The notes beneath the pieces are model-generated. The model did not search any database. It worked only from the letters and a program-made list of their open reading frames with translations, and had not been told where the DNA came from. Positions 33,712 through 42,030 of a DNA stretch of 64,000 nucleotides are shown in pieces. The position numbers were made by a program, and so were the translations under genes. Source of the DNA: Chloroflexota bacterium (GTDB lineage: Bacteria > Chloroflexota > JAJPGV01); contig JAJPGV010000023.1 in the NCBI GenBank assembly GCA_021325635.1, positions 1 through 64,000 of the forward strand, read 5' to 3'. The first letter of the stretch is position 1. Each line of letters opens with the position of its first letter.

Positions 33712-35178
33712 TCAGCGCGCTGCCGCGAGCTCCAATCCCGCCGCCTGCTCGACGCGGGTGCCACGGAAGAAGTCCGGGTTCATGCCGCCGTGCAGCTGGA
33801 CGACGTTGCTGAAGGTGAACTTGCGGAAGTCGGCCTCCGTGATCAGCCCATGCTCGACCAGCTCCCACGCCTCCTCCAGCACTTCGGTGGAATCGGGGAC
33901 GTCGAAGTGCGAGATGTCTGAGCTGAACATCGCTTTCAACGGCAGCCGCATACGAGGGTCGAAGGCCCAGGCCGCCGTTGGGTCGTCCGCTTCGCAGCCG
34001 AAGTAGAAGTTGCTGGTGAACAGCCGGCGGATGTCGTCCGGACCGCCGATCGTCAGGCGCGCAAAGTCATCGGAGTCGCCGGCCCGCTGAGCCACCTGAT
34101 CCAGCGTCTCGAAGGGGGCGGATAGATCGAGGTTGTGCTCCAGGATGTCGTCGATGTGCTTTCGCAGGCGGTCGTCGGCGTACTGCTCGAAGAGCTCTCG
34201 AATCCGACCGGTGTCCAGGTTCGACGGATTCAGGCGCTCGCGCATGGCCTGGCGGTTGCGCTTTTCCCAGTGGCCGATCAGATCGAGGCAGAGATTGCTC
34301 GCCCAGGCCGCGCCGCCCTCCAGGAAGGCGAAGTTAAGCTTGGGGAAGCGCTGGGTGACGCCGCCCAGGAACAGGCCGCAGGCGGCAGTGTAGTGGGCGT
34401 TCGCAAAATGCCCGGTGTGGTTGAACACCATGTTGGTCGGCGAGGTTCGACCGCCCCAGCCGAAGCCCTGGCTGTGATCCAGCACGGCCAGCTTGAGCTC
34501 GGTGAGCTTAGCCCACAGCGGGTCGTAATCGTAGGGGCTGTCGATGCCCAGGCAGTCGACGTACTGCCGCCGCTTCCCGGGCTCGGGCTGCCAGTCCGCG
34601 TCGGCTTCGACCGGGCGGGTGACGATGCAGCCCAGACGGACCGCCTTGATGCCCAGCTGCTTGACCATGAACTCGCACTCTTCGATCGCCTCCTGAGGTG
34701 TGCCATTGGGCGATACCCCCACGGGCGCAATCCGGTCCGCGTACGGCCGCCACAGCTCGGCGGCCATGCGGTTGTAGGCGCGCACGCACACGCGCCTCAG
34801 GTCGCGCTGGGGCATATGGGCAAACCTGCCGCCGAGCGACGGCATGAGCACCACGAAGTCGATGCCAAAATCGTCCAGGCGCCGGTACAGCAGCTCGGGC
34901 AGCATACCGGTAGCTCGATCGAGGGTGTTGCCGGTCAAGGCCCAGTACTGCGGCCGGGTGATGCGCGACCTTATGCGCTCCTCGGGTGCCGCCTGATACC
35001 ACGGACCGCGGCGCATGTGCTTCCTGGCGTCGTCAACGGCGGATTGGCCGCCGTCTTCCTTCAAGAAATCCAGAAAAAGTGGAATCGGCTCCAGCCAGTG
35101 CCCATCCGCGTCCACCACGGGATGGTCCAGCCGCGCACGCACGCGCGCCGAGCTCGATTCCACTGTTGCCTGCGCCAT
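33712..35178 (-). CDS. Amidohydrolase-2 family metal-dependent hydrolase
   Basis: This TIM-barrel hydrolase or decarboxylase of the amidohydrolase-related (ACMSD-like) superfamily has 488 residues. The N-terminal metal site reads VVDADGHWLEP, a variant of DxHxH. Other segments are LAVLDHSQGFGWG, NFAFLEGGAAWASN and MFSSDISHFDVPD, the last carrying the conserved Asp and His. The ATG at 35178 has a perfect AAGGAGGA Shine-Dalgarno. It is convergent with the importer operon. The substrate is unknown. Confidence 0.82.
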   Translation of the reverse strand: MAQATVESSSARVRARLDHPVVDADGHWLEPIPLFLDFLKEDGGQSAVDDARKHMRRGPWYQAAPEERIRSRITRPQYWALTGNTLDRATGMLPELLYRRLDDFGIDFVVLMPSLGGRFAHMPQRDLRRVCVRAYNRMAAELWRPYADRIAPVGVSPNGTPQEAIEECEFMVKQLGIKAVRLGCIVTRPVEADADWQPEPGKRRQYVDCLGIDSPYDYDPLWAKLTELKLAVLDHSQGFGWGGRTSPTNMVFNHTGHFANAHYTAACGLFLGGVTQRFPKLNFAFLEGGAAWASNLCLDLIGHWEKRNRQAMRERLNPSNLDTGRIRELFEQYADDRLRKHIDDILEHNLDLSAPFETLDQVAQRAGDSDDFARLTIGGPDDIRRLFTSNFYFGCEADDPTAAWAFDPRMRLPLKAMFSSDISHFDVPDSTEVLEEAWELVEHGLITEADFRKFTFSNVVQLHGGMNPDFFRGTRVEQAAGLELAAAR

Positions 35179-35595
35179 TGGGTCCTCCTTGTGGCCTGGT
35201 CTATGCGTAGGCGGCTCTGCCGCACGCATGACTCGCTCGAAATGTACGTCGATGGTACTGAAAAGTGTGTCTCGAGCCCGTCGCCCGAGCCCCCTTGTGC
35301 CGCGCATCTCCGCAAGCCGCAGGCAGGAGCAGGCGCAGGCGATCCGGACGTGCTCCCAGCCGCGGTCGGACTCATCGCTGCCAGGGCAGTGGCGCAGCGT
35401 CAATGGGTACGCTCGGTCGAAAGCGCAAAACGAAGGCCATGTGAATTGGCTGTTGAAGACAAGAACCGGCGGAATATTCGGAGGATTCAGCCGTTGACCG
35501 GCCAGGGCAGGCGGGCGTACGATACGGCCCTCGGAAGTAAGCAGCGGCCTGAGTGCGATCCGGCCAGCTGGCGTTCGAAGTCCGGGAGGGTCGAC
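35179..35595. other. Divergent intergenic region
   Basis: These 417 bases lie between the amidohydrolase (minus) and the response regulator (plus). They hold the amidohydrolase ribosome-binding site at the left edge and one good plus-strand promoter at 35494-35523. I see no convincing small gene, tRNA or riboswitch in the rest. Confidence 0.5.
35494..35523 (+). promoter_or_regulatory. Response-regulator promoter
   Basis: TTGACC (35494-35499) and TACGAT (35518-35523) have an 18-nt spacer. The predicted start near 35530 leaves a leader of about 65 nt that ends in a GGGAGGG Shine-Dalgarno before the ATG at 35596. Confidence 0.45.
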
Positions 35596-36018
35596 ATGGA
35601 AGCCAATAATTGGGTCCTCATCGTGGAGGACGATGACTCCATCGCGGATCTGCTGATGGAGATCGTCGAGCAGAGCGGCTGCCCGGCCTTGCGGGCCAGG
35701 GATGGAGCCGAGGGGTTGGAGGTGGTCATCACGGCCCGGCGCCCCCCGGCGCTGGTGCTGCTGGACTTGATGCTTCCCCGGATGGACGGCGAGACACTGT
35801 GCCACGAGCTTCGGGCGCATTGCGACGTGCCGATCGTGGTGGTTTCGGGCGATCGGCCCGACCGAGTCGAGAGCGCCGCGCGGCGCATTGGAGCGATAAC
35901 CTCCCTCAAGAAGCCATTCGACCTCGATGCCCTGAGCTGGCTCTTGGACCGCCTCGTTCCGCCTCGCAAAGTCGTGCGCAGAAAGCGCCAGCCCGCCCGA
36001 GACCTGGTCACCGCCTGA
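35596..36018 (+). CDS. Single-domain response regulator (CheY-like)
   Basis: This 140-residue receiver protein has the acidic cluster in LIVEDDDS, the phospho-acceptor Asp in LVLLDLMLP, Ser in VVVSGD and Lys in LKKPFD. A basic tail (RKVVRRKRQ) follows, with no output domain. No histidine kinase lies in the window, so it is an orphan. The ATG at 35596 was chosen for its Shine-Dalgarno; the open frame extends far upstream without coding character. Confidence 0.85.
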   Translation: MEANNWVLIVEDDDSIADLLMEIVEQSGCPALRARDGAEGLEVVITARRPPALVLLDLMLPRMDGETLCHELRAHCDVPIVVVSGDRPDRVESAARRIGAITSLKKPFDLDALSWLLDRLVPPRKVVRRKRQPARDLVTA

Positions 36019-36099
36019 TCGAAGCTCAACCCGGTCCCCACGTGTAGCGCCGGCCCTTGCGGCCCGTTCCCGTCCGATTCGGGCCGAGAGACAGAGAAG

Positions 36100-36242
36100 C
36101 GAAAACAGCGATGCAGCGCAGCGCCTTGCGGCCCGCCCGTTCCCGGTAGCCGATTCGCGCACAGCGCTCGAACCAGGACACGATGGGTGGGCTCACTGGG
36201 TACGGGCGGGGCGCAAGGCGCTGCGCTGCATCGCTGTTTTCG
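36100..36242. repeat. 41-bp inverted repeat with 61-bp spacer
   Basis: Bases 36100-36140 and 36202-36242 are reverse complements with one mismatch (40 of 41). An imperfect direct copy of the inner part of the left arm plus its flank (the CTTGCGGCCCG...CCGATTCG segment) lies at about 36054-36081. RNA would form a very long stem. The element lies about 80 nt after the response-regulator stop. No transposase, target-site duplication or U-tract is evident, so it may be a MITE/REP-like element or a structured 3' end. Confidence 0.7.
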
Positions 36243-36283
36243 GGGGCAACGCTGCCTTCGACCGTGCTCCCTCTTCGGAAGGG

Positions 36284-36559
36284 CTAGTCCTCTGTCTGCC
36301 CTATGGTCGCGGGCGCCAGTGGCAGCGGACAGCGGCCGTCGCGCCAGCGCTGGCACCTTCCATCGGCGGCGCACTCGACGAACGTGCCCTCGAAGCTGCC
36401 GATGGGTGACACGCGGACATTGCAGCCTTCGGACCGGAGCTGTTCCAGCCACACCCACAGACTGACGCCGGGCGGCCATCCTTCGAGGCCGCAGGTGGCC
36501 TTGGGGTGGTCGACGGGACCCACGATGATGCCGACGTGCGGCAGCCGCGCTGCGCTCAT
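36284..36559 (-). CDS. Small hypothetical protein, Cys/Trp-containing
   Basis: This 91-residue ORF has strongly G/C-biased third positions, unlike its opposite-strand shadow. The N-terminal half (HVGIIVGPVDHPKATC) looks like a compact fold, and the C-terminal part contains four cysteines in CNVRV, VECAADGRCQRW and GRCPLP. There is no signal peptide and no recognised domain. It stands alone between the inverted repeat and the M23 peptidase gene. Confidence 0.5.
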   Translation of the reverse strand: MSAARLPHVGIIVGPVDHPKATCGLEGWPPGVSLWVWLEQLRSEGCNVRVSPIGSFEGTFVECAADGRCQRWRDGRCPLPLAPATIGQTED

Positions 36560-36708
36560 GTTTCGTCAATGGTGGCGGGCTGTCCGTGAATGAGACGTGA
36601 ATACCGCGTATCGGTTGCGCAAACTGTCCGCGCGCACCTTCCCCAGGTACAGGCGGACGCTGGATTTGCGTAACGGCTGGAGAGGTTGTCCGTTTCAGCC
36701 AATGCCCC

Positions 36709-38052
36709 ATGCAGCTTCGCAGGATTGCGCTGGCAGGCGCGTTGAGCAGCGCTCTGGTGCTCGCGTCGGCTGCGCCGGCACCGGCCATCTCGCCGGCGCT
36801 GCTGTTGCCGCTGCCGGCGCCCAAGCCAGCCGCTTCGCCAACGCCGAGCGCGCCTGTGCCGCGCGGTCCGAGAATCTACAAGCTGCCCTTCCCCGGCGGG
36901 CAGACGTTCAACGTGTGCCAGGGGAACAATCACGCCGGCTGGACACACGTGGGGCTTGGAGCCTACGCCTGGGATTTCTGCATGCCCGTAGGAACGCCTG
37001 TGACCGCCGCCCGTGGGGGGACCGTGCGCTCAGTTCGACAGGACTCGAACGTTGGTGGCTGGGGGCCGAAATTTGCCGACGACGGGAACTTCGTCGTCGT
37101 CGACCATGGCGATGGGACCTCGGGGCTGTACATGCACCTGATGTTCAACGGCGCGCGGGTGAAGCTGGGCGATCGGGTGCAGACGGGTCAGCTGCTGGCC
37201 TACAGCGGCAACACCGGCTGGACCTCAGCTCCGCACCTGCACTTCATGGTCGAGGAATCGTCCAGTGACGACTACTACACGCAGTCGCTGCCGGTCCTGT
37301 TCCAAGACGTCCAGACGAATGGCGGGCTGCCCCTCGAAGATCAGGACTACACCTCAGGCAACCTCGCGATCGACCCGAGGCTGTTCTCTCCTACCGGCCC
37401 TCCGCCGTTCGTGCCCTACTGGATCCAGAGCTTCCGCGCCACGACGCTGTGGTCGGGCCCGGACGACAAGGCCGTCCGCTTCGGGCCGGCGGGGCAGTGG
37501 CAGTACTTCCAGGTGACCGCCCCGCAAAGCGGAAGCCGTCTGCAGGTGACGGTGGCGGCAACGGGGCTGCCGGCGTTCGTGTCCGCTGCCGACGTTGGGC
37601 CAAGCGGCCCGCCGCCGAATACGCCGCCGGGCGCCGCGGCGTTGGCGCCGGCAGCCGCCAGCGTTCCAAGCGGGGACACGGCCGCCATCTCGTCGCAGCA
37701 GGTAGTCGTGGGACCGGGCGATACCCTGTCGTCCATCGCTCGAGCGCATCAGCTCGGCGTAGACCAGCTGGTTGGCGCCAACCACCTGCCGGATCCCAAT
37801 CGGCTCACGTTGGGGCAGATCCTGCTCCTGCCTGGAGCGCCTGCCTCTGCGCCTTCCGGGGCTGCGGCGCCTGCCGCGTCAGCGGCGCCACTGCCGCCCG
37901 CCCCGGTGGCGCTGTCCGTCACCGTCTCCTCCGGCGACACGCTGTCCTCGCTCGCGGCGGCCAACCACACCACGGTTGCCAAGCTCATCGCCGTCAATCA
38001 GCTCGGTGATCCCGATCAAATCCAGGTGGGCCAGGTGCTGAAGCTGGCCTGA
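36709..38052 (+). CDS. Secreted M23 peptidase with two LysM domains
   Basis: This is a cell-wall-directed metallo-endopeptidase of 447 residues. A signal peptide (IALAGALSSALVLASAAPAPA) is followed by a Pro/Ala linker. The M23 domain has AYAWDF with the metal Asp and APHLHFMVEE with the HxH motif. A beta-rich segment follows, then two LysM repeats (VVVGPGDTLSSIARAHQLG and VTVSSGDTLSSLAAANHTT) separated by an Ala/Pro linker. LysM modules would hold the enzyme on peptidoglycan. It is convergent with purA. Confidence 0.88.
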   Translation: MQLRRIALAGALSSALVLASAAPAPAISPALLLPLPAPKPAASPTPSAPVPRGPRIYKLPFPGGQTFNVCQGNNHAGWTHVGLGAYAWDFCMPVGTPVTAARGGTVRSVRQDSNVGGWGPKFADDGNFVVVDHGDGTSGLYMHLMFNGARVKLGDRVQTGQLLAYSGNTGWTSAPHLHFMVEESSSDDYYTQSLPVLFQDVQTNGGLPLEDQDYTSGNLAIDPRLFSPTGPPPFVPYWIQSFRATTLWSGPDDKAVRFGPAGQWQYFQVTAPQSGSRLQVTVAATGLPAFVSAADVGPSGPPPNTPPGAAALAPAAASVPSGDTAAISSQQVVVGPGDTLSSIARAHQLGVDQLVGANHLPDPNRLTLGQILLLPGAPASAPSGAAAPAASAAPLPPAPVALSVTVSSGDTLSSLAAANHTTVAKLIAVNQLGDPDQIQVGQVLKLA

Positions 38053-38080
38053 GCCGCCAGCCTGGATCCGTGTAACGCGG

Positions 38081-39379
38081 TTAGACGGTAACCCGCTCCC
38101 TGGCGAGCGGATCTTCGCGCACGATGGTGTCGTCTCGCCCCTGCCCCGTGCCGATGATGGTGATGGGCACACCAAGCAGCTGCTCGATACGCCGCACGTA
38201 GCTTTGCGCATTGGGTGTGAGCTCGCCAAACGTTCGAGCGCCCGCTATGGGCCCAAACGGTGGCTGGTCCTCGTACACCGGCGTGCACCGCGCCAGGGCT
38301 TCGACAGACGCGGGAAAGGTGTCGACCGTCTTGCCGTCGATCTCGTAGCCGGTGCAGATCTTGACCCCGGGCTGGTCGTCCAGCACGTCAGGGCAGGTCA
38401 GGAAGACGCGATCGATGCCATTCACTTCTACGGCATAGCGGCCGGCGACGGCGTCGAACCAGCCGATGCGTCGCGGGCGGCCGGTGGTGGTGCCGTACTC
38501 CTTGCCGCGCTCGCGGATGTGCTCGGCGAGGGCGCCGTGCAGCTCGGTCGGGAACGGCCCGCTGCCAACCCGGCTGTTGTAGGCCTTGAACACACCGAAC
38601 ACGCGGTCCACGCGGTTGGGAGGAATCCCCGCGCCCAGGCATAAGCCGGCGCTGCTGGAGGACGACGAAATGTAGGGGTAGGTCCCATGATCCACGTCGA
38701 GCAGAGCCGCCTGCCCGCCCTCGAGGACGATCAGCTCGCCTCGCGCCAGGGCGCCCTGAATGGCGGCGTTGGTATCCCCGATATATGGCCGCAGGCGAGC
38801 CGCGGCTTGCAGGAGCTGGCTCAGCCCGGGCTCCGTGGAGACTGTCGGAACGCCGTAGAAGGCTCGGAACAGGCGGTTCTTCTCACCCACGGCCTGCTGG
38901 TACTTGGCCCGGAACAGCTCCTCGTCCAGCAGGTCGATGGCGCGAATGCCGTTGCGGGCCCACTTGTCCGTATAGGCGGGAGCGATGCCATTGCCGGTGG
39001 TGCCGTGGCGGTCGTCGCCGCGGCGCTGCTCGTTGAGCCGGTCCAGCTCCAGATGGTAGGGCAAAACCAGGTGGGTCCGATCGCTGATCAGCAGATTGCG
39101 GGTATCGACTCCGCGCTCGGCCAGCTCGTCGAGCTCTTCGAGCAGCTTGATCGGGTCCATCACCACGCCGGGACCGATGACACAGGTGACGTTGGGGTAC
39201 AGCATGCCGGAGGGAATGAGGTGGAAGTGGTACTCGCGCCCGCCGGCCACCACGGTATGCCCGGCGTTCCTCCCTCCGTTGGCGCGAACGACCAGCTTGG
39301 CTCGCTCGGCCAGGAAGTCTACGAGCTTGCCCTTGCCTTCATCGCCCCAGTGGCCGCCAACGACGGCGATTACAGGCAT
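38081..39379 (-). CDS. purA: Adenylosuccinate synthetase
   Basis: PurA makes adenylosuccinate from IMP, aspartate and GTP. The 432 residues show the P-loop GGHWGDEGKGK, NAGHTVV with the catalytic His, and the late STTGRPRR-equivalent TTTGRPRRIGWFD. The usual Gln before Trp in the P-loop region is His here, while the catalytic Asp is kept. The ATG at 39379 has a TAGGAG Shine-Dalgarno. It has its own promoter and a structured leader downstream of pgk. Confidence 0.92.
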   Translation of the reverse strand: MPVIAVVGGHWGDEGKGKLVDFLAERAKLVVRANGGRNAGHTVVAGGREYHFHLIPSGMLYPNVTCVIGPGVVMDPIKLLEELDELAERGVDTRNLLISDRTHLVLPYHLELDRLNEQRRGDDRHGTTGNGIAPAYTDKWARNGIRAIDLLDEELFRAKYQQAVGEKNRLFRAFYGVPTVSTEPGLSQLLQAAARLRPYIGDTNAAIQGALARGELIVLEGGQAALLDVDHGTYPYISSSSSSAGLCLGAGIPPNRVDRVFGVFKAYNSRVGSGPFPTELHGALAEHIRERGKEYGTTTGRPRRIGWFDAVAGRYAVEVNGIDRVFLTCPDVLDDQPGVKICTGYEIDGKTVDTFPASVEALARCTPVYEDQPPFGPIAGARTFGELTPNAQSYVRRIEQLLGVPITIIGTGQGRDDTIVREDPLARERVTV

Positions 39380-39421
39380 GCAGCAGCTCCTAGCGGGAAG
39401 TTCAGTGGGATGGGCGCGGCG

Positions 39422-39465
39422 CTTCGGGTATGGCCTGCCCTGCGGGGGGCCTGCCAGGCCCGAAG
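39422..39465 (-). other. Structured 5' leader of purA
   Basis: CTTCGGG (39422-39428) and CCCGAAG (39459-39465) are exact complements and enclose a further GGGCCTG/CAGGCCC palindrome. The structure lies in the predicted leader between the promoter and the purA ribosome-binding site. It resembles no purine riboswitch I know; it may only be a stable GC-rich fold. Confidence 0.35.
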
Positions 39466-39516
39466 GGCGTACTCGACGTGGTGATCTGTAAACAACCCGA
39501 AAAATGGCCGGACGGG

Positions 39517-39544
39517 ATTATAACCAACGAAAAGCCGGTCGCAA
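39517..39544 (-). promoter_or_regulatory. purA promoter
   Basis: On the minus strand TTGCGA (39539-39544) is followed after 16 nt by a perfect TATAAT (39517-39522). Transcription from near 39510 gives purA a leader of about 130 nt. Confidence 0.6.
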
Positions 39545-39613
39545 GGCGCGCGCCGCTTCCGCTGGACCAAAGGTCACCAAGCCTGGCCGGAAAAGCCCGA
39601 TGGACCGCCCGGC

Positions 39614-40795
39614 CTATTCCTTGTCCTGGAGCGCGGCGACTCCTGGTAGGACCCGCCCCTCCAGCAGCTCCAGAGTAGCGCCTCCACCCGTCGAGACGTG
39701 GGTCACATTGGCGGCCAGGCCTGCCCGCTCCAGAGCAGCCACGGCATCTCCACCGCCTACAATCGTCACGCCGGTGCAGGCGGCAATGGCCTCGCCGACT
39801 CCTCTGGTGCCCTCGGCGAAGCGCTCCATCTCGTATACACCCATGGGCCCGTTCCAAACCACCGTGCGGGCAGTAATGATGATGTCGGAATACTGCTTCA
39901 CCGTGGCCGGGCCGATGTCCATGATGCGCCAGCCGTCGGGCGTTTGCTGGCAGGACACGGTCTTGCTTTCGGCGTCGTTGGCGAAGGCTGAGGCAACGAC
40001 CACGTCGCGCGGCAGGATGAGCTGGACAGCGCTGCTGTCGGCCAAACGAATGAGCTCGCGCGCTTCGGATACCTTATCGCGCTCGACCAGCGACTCACCC
40101 ACCTGACAACCGATGGCCACGAGGAAGGTGTTGGCCATGCCGCCGCCGATCAGCAGCGTGTCCACTTTGCCGATGAGATTGCGCAGCAGGCCGATCTTGT
40201 CCGACACCTTGGCCCCGCCGATGATGGCGATGAAGGGCCGCTTGGGATCTTCCAGCGCCTGTCCGATGACGTCGATCTCGGCCTGCATCAGCAAACCAGA
40301 CACCGCCGGCAGGTAGCTGGCCACCCCCGCCGTCGAAGCATGGGCGCGATGCGCGGCGCCGAAGGCGTCGTTGACGTACACGTCGCCCAGGCGTGCCAGC
40401 TGCTGCGCGAAGCCCTTGTCGTTGGCCTCTTCCTCTGGGTGAAAGCGGAGGTTTTCCAGCAGCGCGAGCTGGCCGGGTGCGAGCGCGGCGACCTTCTGCT
40501 CGACCTCTGTGCCCACGCAGTCGGCAAGGGATTCCACCGGCCGGGCCAGGAGGTCGCTCAGCCTGCGCGCCACCGGAGCGAGCTTGAGCTCGTCCTTCAC
40601 CTTACCGTCGGGCCGTCCCAGATGGGACATCAGCACGACGCTTGCCCCCTGGTCGAGCAGGTATTGCAGGGTGGGCAGCGTGGCGCGGATGCGCGTATCG
40701 TCGGTTACGCGGCCACCCTCCATGGGCACGTTGAAATCGACCCTGACCAGTACCCGTTTGCCCTTTACGTCGACGTCCTTGACGGACTTCTTCAA
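39614..40795 (-). CDS. pgk: Phosphoglycerate kinase
   Basis: This glycolytic kinase (393 residues) shows [20 protein letters not shown], the [14 protein letters not shown] hinge segment and the C-terminal [13 protein letters not shown] nucleotide loop. The start is TTG 40795, because no ATG or GTG precedes the conserved [16 protein letters not shown]. It lies 33 nt after gap in a gap-pgk operon. Confidence 0.94.
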   Translation of the reverse strand: MKKSVKDVDVKGKRVLVRVDFNVPMEGGRVTDDTRIRATLPTLQYLLDQGASVVLMSHLGRPDGKVKDELKLAPVARRLSDLLARPVESLADCVGTEVEQKVAALAPGQLALLENLRFHPEEEANDKGFAQQLARLGDVYVNDAFGAAHRAHASTAGVASYLPAVSGLLMQAEIDVIGQALEDPKRPFIAIIGGAKVSDKIGLLRNLIGKVDTLLIGGGMANTFLVAIGCQVGESLVERDKVSEARELIRLADSSAVQLILPRDVVVASAFANDAESKTVSCQQTPDGWRIMDIGPATVKQYSDIIITARTVVWNGPMGVYEMERFAEGTRGVGEAIAACTGVTIVGGGDAVAALERAGLAANVTHVSTGGGATLELLEGRVLPGVAALQDKE

Positions 40796-40828
40796 AGGCA
40801 GCTCTCAGCTCCCGGAAATGGAATCGAC

Positions 40829-41872
40829 TTACGACGCCGCGGCGACGGCTACCTGCCGCGCACCGGTACCGGCGCTGGCCACCATGGCCGTGAGATCCGA
40901 GATGCGGCAGGCATAGCCCCACTCGTTGTCATACCATGCCGCCACGCGGGCCATGTTTCCATCCACCACCATGGTGGACAGGGCATCGACCACGGACGAG
41001 TAGGTCGTGCCTTTGAGGTCCATCGAGACGACAGGATCGGTGACCACGGACAGAATGCCCTTCATCCGCCCGGCGGCGGTCTTGTTCATGGCGGCGTGGA
41101 TCTCGTCGATTGTCACGTCCCGCTCCAGGTCGACCACGAAGTCGACGATTGAGACGGTGGGCGTGGGGACCCGATAAGCCAGCCCGTCGAACTTGCCCTT
41201 GACCTCCGGAATCACCAGGGCGACGGCCTTGGCGGCGCCGGTGGCCGCGGGAACGATGTTCAGCGCGGCTGCCCGTGCGTCACGGAGATCCTTGCTGGCC
41301 AGATCGAGCGTCTTCTGGCTGTTGGTATAGGAGTGCACGGTGCTCATGAGGCCGTGCTTGATACCGAAGTTGTCCAGCAGCACCTTGACCACCGGGGCCA
41401 GCCCGTTGGTCGTGCAGGAGGCGTTGGAGATGATGTTGTGAGCCGCGGGATCGTACTTCTCGTCGTTGACCCCGAGCACGATGGTGATGTCCTCCTCTTT
41501 GGCTGGGGCGGAGATGATGACCTTCTTTGCTCCCGCGGCCAGATGCTTGGCGGCGTCTGAGCGCGCAGTGCCAACCCCGGTCGACTCGATGACCAGCTCG
41601 ACGCCGAGCTTGTCCCAGCCGAGCTTGGTCCAATCCCGCTCGGCCAGCACCTGGATGTGCTTGCCGTTGACGATCAGCGCATCGGTCCTGGCTTCGACGG
41701 TGCCCGGAAATGGTCCGTAGTTCGAGTCGTACTTGAGCAGGTGGGCGTTCGTGGCGGTGTCGAACAGGTCATTGATGGCCACGATTTCAACGTCGGGGTG
41801 GCGCTCCAGCAGCGCTTTGAATGACTGCCGGCCAATGCGGCCAAAGCCATTGATGCCGACCTTCATGGTCAT
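40829..41872 (-). CDS. gap: Glyceraldehyde-3-phosphate dehydrogenase
   Basis: This NAD(P)-dependent type I enzyme has 347 residues. [12 protein letters not shown] is the nucleotide-binding start, [13 protein letters not shown] holds the catalytic Cys, HSYTN the base His, and [11 protein letters not shown] is conserved near the end. I chose the ATG at 41872, with AGGAGGA 11 nt upstream; ATG 41866 is the other candidate. It is the first gene of the gap-pgk operon and divergent from the glycosyltransferase gene. Confidence 0.95.
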   Translation of the reverse strand: MTMKVGINGFGRIGRQSFKALLERHPDVEIVAINDLFDTATNAHLLKYDSNYGPFPGTVEARTDALIVNGKHIQVLAERDWTKLGWDKLGVELVIESTGVGTARSDAAKHLAAGAKKVIISAPAKEEDITIVLGVNDEKYDPAAHNIISNASCTTNGLAPVVKVLLDNFGIKHGLMSTVHSYTNSQKTLDLASKDLRDARAAALNIVPAATGAAKAVALVIPEVKGKFDGLAYRVPTPTVSIVDFVVDLERDVTIDEIHAAMNKTAAGRMKGILSVVTDPVVSMDLKGTTYSSVVDALSTMVVDGNMARVAAWYDNEWGYACRISDLTAMVASAGTGARQVAVAAAS

Positions 41873-42030
41873 TGGGAGTCCGTCCTCCTGCAGAGTTGTT
41901 AGAGGGGGCAAGCCGCGCTGTCGTCGCGGAGCTGCAATAAGTCTACCAGTGAGCAGGGGCCGCGTGAGGGCCTGGCGGGAGCTTTTGGGCCTCCCCATCG
42001 CCGCGGGGCGCGTAGACTGACAGCAGTTTC

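Noticed and set aside
36187-36708. Plus-strand ORFs over 36187-36593
   Set aside because: They are rich in Arg, Ser and Pro and overlap the repeat and the better-biased minus-strand ORF.
38081-39379. PurZ-type (2-aminoadenine pathway) enzyme in place of PurA
   Set aside because: The P-loop differs from the usual form only by Gln to His, while the catalytic Asp in GDEGKGK, which PurZ enzymes replace, is kept. The chromosomal setting also fits PurA.
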